A stretch of 64,000 bases of DNA from Lasioglossum baleicum (Eukaryota > Arthropoda > Insecta > Hymenoptera > Halictidae): contig NC_134933.1 of assembly GCF_051020765.1 (NCBI RefSeq), positions 2,418,001 to 2,482,000 on the forward strand, written 5' to 3'. Below are positions 31,429-42,875 of this stretch, piece after piece. The position numbers and the translations under genes were made by a program. The notes under the pieces are model-generated. The model was not told the DNA's origin. It made no database searches and worked only from the letters and a program-made list of their open reading frames with translations. Position 1 is the first letter of the stretch, and every line of letters starts with the position of its first letter.

Positions 31429-32279
31429 ATTTCAGCCCTCTGTAGCTTGCCCGTGAGGGTAGCTACAGAGTAAATTATATTTTGCGCTTTTCTATGCATT
31501 TTCCGGTCTCAAATGCGTTCTAAAATTCTGAAAAAAATGTAACATATTTCGGATCCTAATGCGCATTTTAGAGAATTTTTCAGATTTTTTTGTTGCAAAC
31601 TGTGGTCGTTAAAATTGAAAAACCCCCGAAAAATCGGAAAACTCCCGTGTTACGTCCCGGGTCGGAAATGATCCGACGAAACGAGCCCAGACGGGGCGGG
31701 GACGTAACCGACCAATTTATTTAAGACGATCTTAGATCCACGTGGCGCGTAACGTCCACGTCTGATCAGGGACCCGATACCGGTGTTCGTCGTTGTTGAA
31801 AAGGGCGAAGAGGGGAATAAATGCGAACCGAGACGGACGTCGTCCGTCGTGAACACCGCGTAGAACTAACACGCGTCGCGGTAGTAGGGATGGTTCCCAG
31901 TGGTCGAAGTGTCACTATGCGGGTGTGTGCAACTCGTCCGAACGCGTGGGTTTGCTCGATTTGTGACAGGAGATTTCGATCGAAAGGAATTAGCGTTCTC
32001 TCGGTACCGAGCACCCTCTGGGCTCAGACGTACACGATTGATACACCAATTTTAGGGTTAGAAGAACGGACGTAGGAAGTCTAAGGAATTTGCGGAACAG
32101 GTCGGAGTCGAACAACCCGATGAAATACCACGCGCACACTCACTTTCGCGATCACTTTAACCGGTCACTGGGAACGACACTTTAGAAGTGGAAGATATCG
32201 AGGAGCAGGATGTTGCTGAATAAAGCTGCGAAGTAATAGGTTTAAACAAACAAAGTATAATGAACCAAAATGGATACAA

Positions 32280-32730
32280 AGTGATGATTTGCGAGCAGAA
32301 CTCGTGAAACAAAATATAATGACGGCTTGCGAGCAAGCTCGAACGAAATATATAGCACAGGATAAAATTCAGTAGTTTGCGAGCGAGCTCGTACAAAGCA
32401 AAAGAGCACAAAAATAAGAATTACGAACTTGAATTCTAGTGCGAGCAAGCTCGTACAACAGAATAGCACAAAATAATAATTGTAGCTTTGAATTATAATG
32501 CGAGCAAGCTCGTGTGAACAAAATAGCGCAGAAATAGCAATTGTAATAAGAATTATAAAGCGAGCGAGCTCGTGTGAACAAAATAGCGCAGAAATAGAAA
32601 TTGTGATAAGAATTATAAAGCGAGCGAGCTCGTGTGAACAAAATAGCGCAGAAATAGCAATTGTGATAAGAATTATAAAGCGAGCGAGCTCGTATGAACA
32701 AATAGCGCAGAAATAATGTCTGTAAGTATG
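32280..32730. repeat. About 60-bp tandem repeats with GCGAGCNAGCTCG core
   Basis: Seven to eight units of about 55-60 bp. The last four (32500-32730) are nearly identical and carry GCGAGCGAGCTCGTGTGAAC and AAATAGCGCAGAAATAG. Each GCGAGCGAGCTCG core is a near-palindrome. The repeat yields long but meaningless ORFs on both strands. Confidence 0.85.
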
Positions 32731-33321
32731 GTATAAGAATTCACGAGCAAACTCGACGAATAATTTAGAACAATTGAGATATAACTGTAATGGAAATGGT
32801 AGAAATGGTAAGATGCAATACGACCTGAGTATCGTGAGCGATTTGGAACAGAGTCCGAAAACGCGAGAAAATGGACTAAACTAGATTAAAGTCCGAAAAC
32901 GCGATTTGAACTCGACTGACGACGCTAGAGAACTGAACTGTATAAATTCCGAAACTGGAAGAGAGCGATTCGCGCGATTTCGTCTTATTTATAATAAGAG
33001 CGCGGACCATAGGGATTCGGTGAACCGTGAAGTCCTTTTGTCTAAATCGTACGAGCCACGGACGAATATGTTGTCGTCGATGTATACTTTTCGCAGTTCG
33101 AACGAAACGACGGTTTAGATGTACGTACACCTGTACTCGCGGTTGCCATGCTGGCGTCCGCTTGTACCGGTGACTATCGCTTCTTTCCCGATTCCCTATG
33201 TTCACTCTCACGGGGATATGTATATATTGTATATAAATACGCGTAAGATATATATACATATCGCTGTGTACGGATTTAAACGCGATTTCGGTTTGGATTT
33301 TACGAAGGAAGTATACGTATA

Positions 33322-33323
<2 letters not shown>

Positions 33324-33391
<68 letters not shown>

Positions 33392-33420
33392 GTATATATA
33401 TGTATATATATGTATATACA
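33324..33420. repeat. TA / TATG microsatellite
   Basis: About 50 bp of pure TA followed by TATATATG variants, inside the presumed solo LTR. It produces long Tyr/Ile-rich spurious ORFs on both strands. Confidence 0.95.
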
Positions 33421-33511
33421 GCGAGAATTTGCTCATACAAACAAAACCGACGCAACACGTCGGTACGACGTTACACCCGATTTCTCGAAAATATGAAAAC
33501 ATGCTATTATA

Positions 33512-34655
33512 CTGATTGGCTTCCTGATGAAGTACTATAAAGAAGGCGGTGCCGTGAATTTATTTCAGATTTTTTGTTGTGGGTCTTCATTGTCAAAAAT
33601 AATAAAAACCGAATTTTTTCGGCGTTTCTGCTGTGAGGAGGAAAGTTACGCTTCTTGATTTTACCGCGGGTGTATATCAAGTAATTTTTATCGTTATTAC
33701 ACTGTAATAAGCAATTATTTGACCTCAGAAATGCAATTTGAGAGAAGAAAAATTGTATTCTGTGCGTCGAGAAGTTCAGTGACTTTTTGTTATAACCTTT
33801 GAACCATAAAAGATATCGGGATGAAATTTGCACTAAAATTCATTGAAAAAATAGTCAATTTTGACTAGAGACAAATAAATATTTTTTTCATTTGTTAAAC
33901 AATAATTTTTAATTAATTTTCATTGAAATTTTTAACTAAAAAATAATTGTTTAAATACAATCTTCCAAACCATTTTTTACGTTCTAAGTATGTATTTTAT
34001 ATGTATTTACGTTTCATACATGCAATGCTTTATGGAATCGGTAAAATGTAAATTTGAGCAATCTCTTTTTAATCAACGCATACGAAAAGTGCCAAGAAGA
34101 TAAAAACGCCTCGCAAGCGTGTCAAAAGATATTGTTTATAAGAATTTATAATATTTATAATATTGTGTATAATATATAATAATTTAGTGACATTTTTGTA
34201 TAACTATTGGTATAAGATTTGAAATGAATAATATAGAATTGATGGGTTATAAGCTAACAAAAAAGGTTAACAAAAAAAGGTGATAACAATAACGGTTTTA
34301 TAATATAACAATAATAGCATATAATGAATACCATGAGATATTACTGCCACCAATAGGATTCGAACCGCAGTCTATCTGAACATTCTGGTATACATATATT
34401 ACACAGAATACAATTCTTATTTCTCTTAAATCGCATTTCTTAGGTGAAATAATTGCTTTTCCCAATGTAATAACGTTAAAAATTACTTGACATACACCCG
34501 CGGTAAAATCAGCAAGTGTACAACTTTCCTCCCCATAGCAGAAACGTCGAAAAAATTCGGTTTTTATTGTTTTTGACATTGACGACCCACAACAAAAAAT
34601 CTGAAATAAATTGACGGCACTGTCAGTTATAGTACTTTATCAGGGAGCCAAACAG
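33512..34655. mobile_element. Long-armed foldback DNA element, TA-flanked
   Basis: Arms of about 230 bp (33512-33770 and 34395-34655) begin CTGATTGGCTTCCTGATGAA and the complement of CTGTTTGGCTCCCTGATAAA. They share CCGCGGGTGTAT and TTGTTGTGGGTC. TA flanks both ends. The 600-bp middle is AT-rich without an ORF. It is a non-autonomous DNA transposon, superfamily by inference Tc1/mariner. A GGATTCGAACCGC string near 34352 is discussed among rejected items. Confidence 0.75.
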
Positions 34656-35383
34656 TAGAATAGAAATCTGCATTTTCCTGCAGATGATCAATGAAATAAT
34701 AATTAAAATAAACGACAATTAAAAATAATGTTATCTTGTTTATTCTTTCGCCATTAATTAATCTCGAACCGACATTGAAAGATGTAAAGATACGAATCTT
34801 TGAATTCTTCTGCTTAAGATTGATCTAAATCGTAGTATCTTATATAATTGTTTTAATTTTTAATTATTCTCGAGTATCCATATTTCCATGAGCGTTGGTC
34901 TACATACAATTAATGCACATGTATCATTCCAAGCGAAATAGGACTACTGTTTCGAATTTTGTTCAAATTTGGATATGGTGCAGTCTTTAGTAAAATATGA
35001 ACATATCTCAAAGAGAATTCGTTGAAATCTTGAAAATTAATAGTTCAACGGACGTGTGATATGATGTGTCACAAGTTTTTCATTAAATTGTGATGGCTAA
35101 ACTAACAAAACGACAATTAGTTTTGGTTGCTCATAGTGAAAGCATAAGAGTATTTAATATAAATTATTTCATTTGAAAAGATATTTATTTTCATAGTTTA
35201 TTTCGCAATTGTTTTAAACAGGTGCATTGCTATCATAGCACCAGAAAATTGAAAAAATAAAAATAATGATAATATAGCCCCAAGTGTCCTCTTTAGGAAC
35301 CCGGTTTTAAGAATATGGATTCTTCAAAATTGGCGACATGAAAATTATTTGAAGCGAACGCTGCGCCGAAATATATCGCGCGG
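34656..35383. other. No recognisable gene
   Basis: AT-rich, without ORFs or clear repeats apart from homopolymer runs. Confidence 0.5.
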
Positions 35384-35388
35384 CGGCC

Positions 35389-36078
35389 CACAGTGGGTAA
35401 ATTTGACCTAACTCGATTCAAAATCAAAGAACTTTCGATAGAAATGAGGTAGAGCGATGAACTTTTTTTTTAAATTAAAGCTGAAACTTTGCAGAATATG
35501 GGAAAAATAAGTACATTACGGTACAAACGGTTTTTAACCTTGAGAAAATTCGTTAAACTTGCACAATTTCAAGATAATGTGGTTTCTCCGTTACCACAGG
35601 CGGAAAATTTTTTTTTTTAACATGCTATATATCATTTCCCGTAGATTTTTTCACGCTGATTTCAAATCTCGTCTCAAAATTGTCTACGACCTCTGGTTTT
35701 TTTCAAGAAATCGATTTTTGTGACAAGAAATTAATGAAATCATGTTTTCGTTTTCGATTTCTTGAAAAAACCAGAGGTCGTAGACAAATTTTGAGACCAG
35801 ATTTGAAATCAGCATAAAAAAATCTACGGGAAATGATGTATAGCATGTTAAAAAAAAATGTTTTCCTCCCGTGGCAACGGAGAAACCACATTATCTTGAA
35901 ATTGTGCAAGTTTAACGAATTTTCTCAAGGTTAAAAACCGTTCGTACCGTAATCTCCCTATTTTGCCCATATACTGCAAAGTTTCAGCTTTAATCTAAAA
36001 AAAAATTCATCGCTCTACCTCATTTCTATTGAAAGTTCCTTGATTTTGAATCGAGTTAGGTCAAATGTACCCACTGTG
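35389..36078. mobile_element. Transib-like foldback element, CACAGTG ends, CGGCC duplication
   Basis: A 690-bp near-perfect palindrome starting CACAGTGGGTAAATTTGACC and ending in CACTGTG, flanked by a perfect 5-bp duplication CGGCC (35384-35388 and 36079-36083). Both tips have CAAAATCAA starting 23 bp inside the heptamer. Transib transposons, relatives of the RAG1 recombinase gene, have CACWATG-type tips and 5-bp CG-rich duplications, so I place it there by inference. It encodes no transposase. Confidence 0.75.
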
Positions 36079-36109
36079 CGGCCGTCCTCCCGGTCGCCGT
36101 CGGACGAAC

Positions 36110-36225
36110 CTAGAAGAGTCTCTCATTATGGTCCATTTTGGTCCAGTAGTTTTTTAGTTTTTTTATTTTTTTTCGAGGGAAGTTCATTCAACAATGCAAT
36201 TTATACGAGAGAACTTTCTACTTCT
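36110..36225 (+). mobile_element. Fragment of the Helitron-like repeat
   Basis: About 110 bp (TTTTGGTCCAGTAGTTTTTT through AACAATGCAATTTATACGAG) matches segments of the Helitron arms near 43945-44035 and 45105-45200. It abuts the CACAGTG element closely. A deletion remnant. Confidence 0.65.
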
Positions 36226-37765
36226 TTGTACTACTAGTTTTAGTTCTACCCTCTAGTTTTATACTTTAATTTTACTCGGCTGCTGAAACAGGCGCGATTC
36301 ATTGATGCTCCTGGAATTTCATCCACGGGGTATCGATTATCGAAATATTTCAATCAACTAAATTGAATCTGCAGTACGAATATCGATAAATTGTTGTGTG
36401 TACATCGCAGACATTGTTGCTTCTTTTTTGCCCCGTAAAAGACGTGTAATATAGAATATTCTTTTGTGTAGCACTAATGCATCAGCTATCGAGAAGAGGA
36501 GAAAATTTCGATGAAGATCGCGAAAAAATATTGGAAACTGAAATTAGATTGGATGGTAGCTGGCGACCCGGAAAGGGAAGTTCGGTAATGCCGCGCGGAT
36601 GTTATTTGCGCAAATTGTTAAAGTTTGCTCGTACAATATTTTCGGTGCCGTTTGATGAATATATATGATAGGGTGCCTCTCTGTGCCGTGAAAATGCATT
36701 TTTGGAACGCAGGTTTAATCTGTCAACGCGTAGCGGCGCAATTTGATTCGGATATTGAAGAACCGATTGCCGACATAAAATATTCGGTACATTTTATTGA
36801 CTCGATATTTCCTTGAACGCGCGATGAAACGCGAGTGCACGCGCAATTTGTACACAAACACGACGACGCGACGGACGGAAGTGGCGATAATTTCGAATAA
36901 AATCATTATCGAGGCAACGCTACATTTTAAATAAATTAAGGGTAATTGAGGACCCGGTATTAATTACTATCGACTCGTATGTGGAAATATGCTCATTTCT
37001 CTAATACTTTTCTGTTTGCATCGGATGAAGAGCGCTCGTTTCCGATTTGTAAAATATTGGGATATTTTGTCAGTTATGTTAACTAATTTCTTAATATATT
37101 TAGTAGATTTTTTAAAAATAATTTAATGGTACTGCATTAAATTACACCTACTCATTTTTACCATAAATGCATATAATAATCCGCAGGCTAGTTATTAATG
37201 AAAATCACACAAAGATTCACAAAACTTCACACAAGACAATACACACATGCTAGCCAGATTTAATGTTTGGTAGATCTAGTGTTAACAACTTTTTGCCGGA
37301 GACAACAGAATTGTTCATCTCTGCACGCCATAAAACCGCCGAAAATTCCATGGTTCCTCTATGCATGGAGTCTCCATGGAACTCGACGAATAAAAGGTGC
37401 AACACCTTGGCCATTCTTTGCCATTCTCGCCGGCGTCATAATTCTCTCGAGGTTTCATACATTCTGTATCCTTCCTTACCAGCCAGTATCACGATAATTA
37501 CATAATTTAGTAGTTTAGTGGCGGGAAACGCGAGTGGAAGCTGGTGGTATGCATTTAATACCAGCAGCTGTTTCCCAAGAAAAAGGGAAAACAGTCGTCC
37601 TCCCGTCGCGCGATGCCTCGGAGAAATTACTTTAATCGCGAGGCGAAGACAGATTGTTTCTTCAACTACTCAACGCGCAATATGCTGACGATGTTCTTTC
37701 TGTTCGCCTAGTTTGTGGTGATTTTATGTTTATCGAATATTTAATGTTCGCAGTGCTTTTATTAA
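36226..37765. other. No firm gene
   Basis: Mixed DNA with GC-richer patches (36280-36700 and 37560-37700) and overlapping short ORFs (36477-36668, 37263-37505) that I do not recognise. A right-end fragment of the AGACTGCGGATCTT family is at about 37180-37200. It may be host intergenic or regulatory DNA. Confidence 0.3.
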
Positions 37766-37968
37766 AAGACAGCAGATTTTACGCATTTATGACAAAGATC
37801 AGTAGGTGTAAATTAAAACAGTAAAAATAGTAGAAGAATTTAAAAATACTCGTATACCCTGCTTTCAACCTATTAAACACATTAAGAGAGAAAATAAATT
37901 TCTACGTCACTCCGGTTTGTTGAAAGTCACGTAGCAAATTTTTATTGTGCATAAAGATTCGTTGTCTA
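37766..37968. mobile_element. AGACTGCGGATCTTTATGCA-family MITE, copy 1
   Basis: Diverged inverted ends AAGACAGCAGATTTTACGCA and the complement of TAGACAACGAATCTTTATGC, with flanks TTTATTAA and TTTATTGA (7 of 8 alike). The subterminal AGGTGTAAATTAAAA parallels the other copies. Non-coding, about 200 bp. Confidence 0.65.
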
Positions 37969-39506
37969 TTTATTGATTAGAGTACTTTGATGCTGGAATC
38001 GTTAGATGGATGAATTTTTAGCAATTTGTTGCGCAAAGATACCAATGCGCTAACCCTTTCGGAACTTCAAGAGTTATTTAACAGTATTACAAGTGAAAAC
38101 ATTCGTATAACAATGAAATAATGATGAATAGCGTCTTTTTCAAGATGCAAGACCAAAAAAATTTGTTTTCAATAGAAATAAGTTTGTTTCAATTTATTTG
38201 CCAATTGTATGAGTTGTGACGTGGCAGGTTTCGCCGACGTCCCTCCGAACCGTTCACGAGAGGCGTTTTTTAAAAAGATAAAAAAAAAGCAGAATATGTG
38301 GGAGGGCCATTTCGGGGGCACACAAGAAAATATCAGTGGCAAAGACAAAGAAAATATGTATACAATGTCAATAGAAGATTCAACAGTCGCGGGCGGACCA
38401 CACTCTAGGTACGTTCCCGTTCCCGCAACCGGAAATTACACAAAAGGAAATAACAGTGCAAGTCAAGCGTGTGCCATTTCATTAAAATAGAATACAATTC
38501 GGATTAAATTTTCAACAGCCACGCACCAACGCACAGTGGTCCCAAAGCCCGAAAACGTGGTCAAAACCTAAAAAATTAACTTCCAACTAGGTAAGTTTTA
38601 ATTATGGGGTTGGTTATTCTAAGAGTGTTTCTACTTGGAGGTAAACGGCAAGAAGGTCGCATTTTATTACCTGACCACTGACCAACAATCGCAGTCCGAA
38701 CTTCGGTTTTATTAGACAGTGCTTTCATACTCTTCCAAGCCTCGGTGCGAATTTTAAGTGTACAGTATACAAATTGTATTGTGTTGTATTGATTTTAAAT
38801 GTGCATTATGAATGCTGTTTGTGAAGATAAGTTGCATAGTTTTTAGTGCCAAATGTTTATTATTAACTGGTAACTATGTATGCAAAAGAGAACGTAAAAG
38901 TGAAGGCGTAAATTTTAAAGATGTAGAGTGGAAGTTATGGATCACGGCAAATCACGTCCTGAAACTTGTTTAAGCATCTACTTTATACTATTATCTTGCA
39001 AATGACACAAAAATGAACGGCTGATTTTGACAGATTTGTTCGTAATACTATATTTTGTAATACAGAGTAGGTATCCTGTGAGCTTTGAAAGGATAATTGA
39101 AAACATTCACGATCCTGGATTAGATTGAAAATTTGTAATGTAATGTTTTCAAGGTCGCTGATTACGAATCTGAACTTAGAATTCCGAAAAACAAAATGGC
39201 CGATACAATATCGCGGGCGGGTATTTGAAAAAATGATTCAATTTCTATAAAAATTGGTAGTACGATGTTTTCTGGAACTCTGATTACGATTCTGAATTTA
39301 GAATTTCGAAAAATAAAATTGCAGATTTAATCGTAAAAGTGTCGCGAATAAGTTGTCCGACAGTTTTCATGAAAAAATAATTAGAAACAAAGAAGAATTG
39401 TTCACATACATTGAGACACCATTGCAGTTTCTTGAAAATAGCTACAGAATTCGGCAGAAGATAGCGAATCGGTAGGATTATGGAAAAGGAATATCTAATT
39501 TTTCTG
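37969..39506. other. No firm gene; a diverged direct duplication
   Basis: No ORF is convincing. Near 39130-39215 and 39260-39335 two direct copies share CTGATTACGA, TCTGAA.TTAGAATT and CGAAAAA.AAAAT, making an old duplication of about 125 bp spacing. Confidence 0.4.
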
Positions 39507-39539
39507 TTATCCATTAGAAGTTATTTCGCATAGGACGAA

Positions 39540-39960
39540 GTATAATGAGAAAGAGCTAGCGTGAATGGCAGAAGCGTAAGACACAGACAGAAATGAGATC
39601 CCAGCCTGGAATGCCATCGGAGAAAGAAACTTAATTTTCCCTTTAATTCGATTCGATGTCGCGCTTGTGACGGGGAAAGGAATCGAAGTTGCCGGAATAT
39701 CAATCGGTTTAGGAAGAAATTGGTTCTTCATAATGTCTCGAAGCTGGCCAGCGTTATGTCTTCGCGAGATACCGCCAGGTATTACGTCCATTTTCACGGC
39801 TTTATCGGTATTAGAACCCGATGCGCTGCTCTTAGAAATAGAGGTCGACGTAACTCCATTGCGCGATCGACTGCCCTGTCTCCTTGGAGAAGACTTGCCG
39901 ACGGAAAACTCAAAAATACATTTCGCTTCGTGGCTGTGCAGTTCCGTGCACGGAAAAGGT
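39540..39960 (-). CDS. Possible minus-strand host exon, unrecognised
   Basis: A 158-codon open minus frame has normal, hydrophilic composition (KCIFEFSVGKSSPRRQGSRS, DKAVKMDVIPGGISRRHNAG), in contrast to the AT-rich noise around it. A candidate acceptor CTGCACAG lies at its upstream side. The opposite strand is also open, so this could be chance. I do not recognise a family or a domain. Serine-rich, likely disordered if real. Confidence 0.3.
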
Positions 39961-40030
39961 AATTTCAAAAATTCTCTGTCCAACTAGATTCGTTCCACTT
40001 TTATTGTAACTACGTGAATGAATAATTGAA

Positions 40031-40670
40031 TCTACAGTGAACCGCAGTAATGTTCGGACACTTTTAAAAGGACGATAACTTTTTTAACGCTTCACCTATT
40101 AATAGGATTTCCAATAACATATAATAATATAGCATGTGCATAACATATGCAACATTACTTTGAATTATTCATTTTATGCATACGATTATTTATTTCTACA
40201 GTTATGATGTTATCGCGTTCGGACTTCTCTTTGAGAAAATTAGCGCGAATTTGTTCGCTTCGAACTAGATGCAACCTGATTTGTGGGTCGACGTAATGAG
40301 CGAGTAACTTCTAAATTATTATAACTGCTTGCTTCACTCGGAAAACTATAAAGCTGTAAGCCAGTAGATGTCGTATGCATTAACGTTTTACTGATAAAGT
40401 TCCTGGAACTAGACTTGTTAGAGCTGCATGTATCGCTGGAGGATTAATTGCCAGCAATTCCCAGGTGAACGAATTTAACCAGCATTAATTTATGTGAGTT
40501 TACCAAGCATCCGGATGCACGGCATGTTTCTGATTTGGGTTGGATGGGTCGCAAGAAAATGTTAAAGCGCAATGGTCTTTTATTAATAAATTGCCACATA
40601 CTGTGAATCGCAGTAATATTCGGACATTTTTAAAAGGATGATACCTTTTTAAACATCAGATCATATACGA
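40031..40670. repeat. Two direct copies of a transposon-end motif around unassigned DNA
   Basis: GTGAACCGCAGTAATGTTCG (40036-40055) and GTGAATCGCAGTAATATTCG (40605-40624) are each followed by GGACA.TTTTAAAAGGA and a GATA.CTTTTT block. A related inverted copy is near 48155-48185. They look like ends of one DNA-transposon family. The intervening sequence is non-coding, with a GC-richer patch at 40230-40560. Confidence 0.5.
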
Positions 40671-40764
40671 CTTGGACTTTTTTTTAGAAGTTAGAACGAT
40701 TAATTTACTACATGATGTGAAAAAGAAATTTTGAAAAAATTGCAATTGGTAATTCAGATTGGTG

Positions 40765-40866
40765 TTTCAGAGTTATTTAAATTGAAATATCTCCTGAACT
40801 ACTGACTTTTCGACAATGTCCAGCTGCATCGATTTATGTATTACAAAATACCTCATTCCATTTAAA
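40765..40866. mobile_element. Fragment of the first foldback family
   Basis: AAATTGAAATATCTCCTGAA, CTTTTCGACA and CCAGCTGCATCGATT recur here in the same order as in the right arm of the element at 130-735, with a 20-bp deletion. A truncated, diverged copy. Confidence 0.75.
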
Positions 40867-41019
40867 AAAATGAAGGTGAAATGAAGGCGCCCTTCGTACT
40901 GTGCAATTTTGTCCGGACCTTTTCGCAGCACCACCGAGGTGACACACGAAACAAACCCCGGAGCAGAAATCAGAATACATCGAGAAGTGATTCGAGTCGT
41001 ACCAACTTCGCTTGTTAAA

Positions 41020-41251
41020 AGACATCGAAAAAATTTCTTCCGCGCGTGGCATTGTAAAAACCACAATATTCTTGAATTTGTGCAAGTTTAACGAATTTCC
41101 CAAGGTTAAAAAACGTTCGTGCCACAATCTCCATAATTATATCATATTCTACAGTTTCAGCTGTCCTTTAAAAAAAATTTCATCGTTCTATTTCATTTCT
41201 ATCGAATGTTCTTTGATTTTGACATAGAATTCATCGGTTTTACCCACTGTG
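41020..41251. mobile_element. Right half of a CACAGTG (Transib-like) element
   Basis: Matches one arm of the 35389-36078 element: TGTGCAAGTTTAACGAATTT, then TTTCATTTCTATCGAA and TTCTTTGATTTTGA, ending CCCACTGTG followed by CGCCG. The left arm is missing. From the tip inward, the spacer is 22 bp and then TCAAAATCA. Confidence 0.7.
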
Positions 41252-41256
41252 CGCCG

Positions 41257-42480
41257 TGGTGAGGCAGTGTACAAGAAAAAGAGCAGAAATTGATGTACAT
41301 AATAAGAACTCACCAATTCAACCGTAGATGAGTGAGACGAGCCGTTCACGAAACTCCGTACGGTGTTGGTTTGACGAGAAGAGATGATCCATCCTTCACC
41401 ATCGCCGTAGAACCGCCCTGGAGGCCTTAACGTTAGCTGCGTCGCCGATGACGTTGCAGATCCGAGAATCCCGACCCGTCCAGGCCGATCGCGGCGGAAG
41501 CCAAGATCACCAGCACGTCTCCGCCGAGTACCCGGTCCGTGAACACAACCGAATCGCGATCCGACACTTCCACGAACGCCTTCCGTCGCGAACACGTGCA
41601 CGCACCGTCTCCGCGTGCACCGTATCCGCGAGTTCGCGGGCAGCGAGCACCCGTTAAAGATGATAAACACGTGTTGTTGTTCCCGAAACTTGCGCACCAT
41701 ATCCAATTCCCGCACCGACCGATTTCCTCGTCGTAATTTCCCCCCCGGCGCGACGTGCGTGGGGATACCGCCGCGAGACCCCGATCACCGGCGAGAATGG
41801 CTTCCACGTGGTCGACGCAGGTTGCAAATCCGGTTACGAGGATTCAGCTCGAACGACCAGAAAATGTTCACGAGTGGAACAAAGCGAGTTCGAATTTAAC
41901 AGTAAAAGGAATTAATGAAATTTTGATTATGCAACGCGCACGTGTGGCAAATGTTTGTTTTAACGAAGCACTTTCACTTTTACAATTAATTGTTTCTCCT
42001 AAGAGATTTGTCACTCTAACAATAAATAAACGCGATGGTATTATAATAGACGCTCGTTTGAATTAAAGCGATGCGGTTCGCGCAGAATTGCGAAAAGAAT
42101 CTCCTCGTTGCCGTTTAAATGAGACGGAGATTAACAATAAGACGTAGCGGACGATCGCGTTTAAAACGAACAAACAACTGCTAAGAGAGTTAATCGCAGA
42201 GAGTGAGACAAGACAGCTGGTCCCTCTACTTATAGACTGATCAGTGTCCAAAGAAACAGGTGACATCCTGTTTCAAGACCAGATCCTTCTAGAAGGATCT
42301 GGATACTGGATCAGCCAATAAGTAGGTCGATTCACCGGATGTCTTGTCACCTAGCGTTGTGATTGGCGGCCGAACAATTAACGGCGCCGCGCTATCTCGT
42401 GGTATCGGCGCGACGTCAACAGTCTTACTCTGTTCGACGCGCGCGCATCTTGAACACAATTATCGAATCATTTTTATATT
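41257..42480. other. GC-rich island with overlapping ORFs, unrecognised
   Basis: This 1.2-kb stretch is much richer in GC and CpG than its surroundings and has long frames on both strands: minus 41433-41807 and 41188-41715, plus 41755-42066 (IQLERPENVHEWNKASSNLT). None resembles a family I know. A perfect 24-bp palindrome at 42279-42302 centres on TTCTAGAA. The plus frame ends before AATAAATAAACGC. It could be an LTR-element remnant or a host gene 5' region. Confidence 0.3.
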
Positions 42481-42875
42481 TTTTAAAAGAAGAAAGCCCA
42501 GTCTATAAATTTAACATACAAAGCATTTCTTAATTGGAAAGTAGATATTCATCAATAATAAATATGTATCAATCGATAGCGAAACACACTAATTAACAGT
42601 GTCGAACAATATTGGTTCAATAATGAATATTACTAAGCAATTTGATAATTTTCATAATAGAATTGTTCAAGCAGTGGATAGAATTATATATGTTAATAAA
42701 CGATGTATTTACTATAACGTAATGCATGCAACACAAACGATCAATCAATGACGGACAAATTTTCACTTCCACTTCATTCATTTTTGCCTCTCACTCATTA
42801 TGTTTCTCTCTTATTCTCGCCACGCATATCTTCGCAAGAATAAGATCACTTAACTAATAACAATTTTAACTAGAG

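Larger units (their letters stand above)
31648..33475. repeat. Probable solo LTR of about 1.8 kb
   Basis: The segment begins TGTTACGTCCCGGGTCGG and ends ACGACGTTACA, flanked by CCCG on both sides (31644-31647 and 33476-33479), which fits a 4-bp target duplication of the Gypsy type. It contains a block of about 60-bp tandem repeats and a TA/TATG microsatellite. No adjacent pol or gag is present, so I read it as an LTR left after LTR-LTR recombination. The duplication is short and the call is inferred. Confidence 0.5.

Noticed and set aside
32369..32716. Repetitive ORFs (ARSLYNSY..., RASSCEQNSAEI...)
   Set aside because: They follow the 60-bp tandem repeat on both strands; the unit length is a multiple of three, so frames stay open by chance.
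33119..33502. Long Tyr/Ile-rich ORFs on both strands
   Set aside because: They come from the TA/TATG microsatellite and have no protein-like composition.
34340..34375. tRNA-like B box (complement GGTTCGAATCC) suggesting a tRNA or SINE
   Set aside because: No A box, acceptor stem or anticodon arm at suitable spacing on minus, and it lies in the middle of a foldback element.
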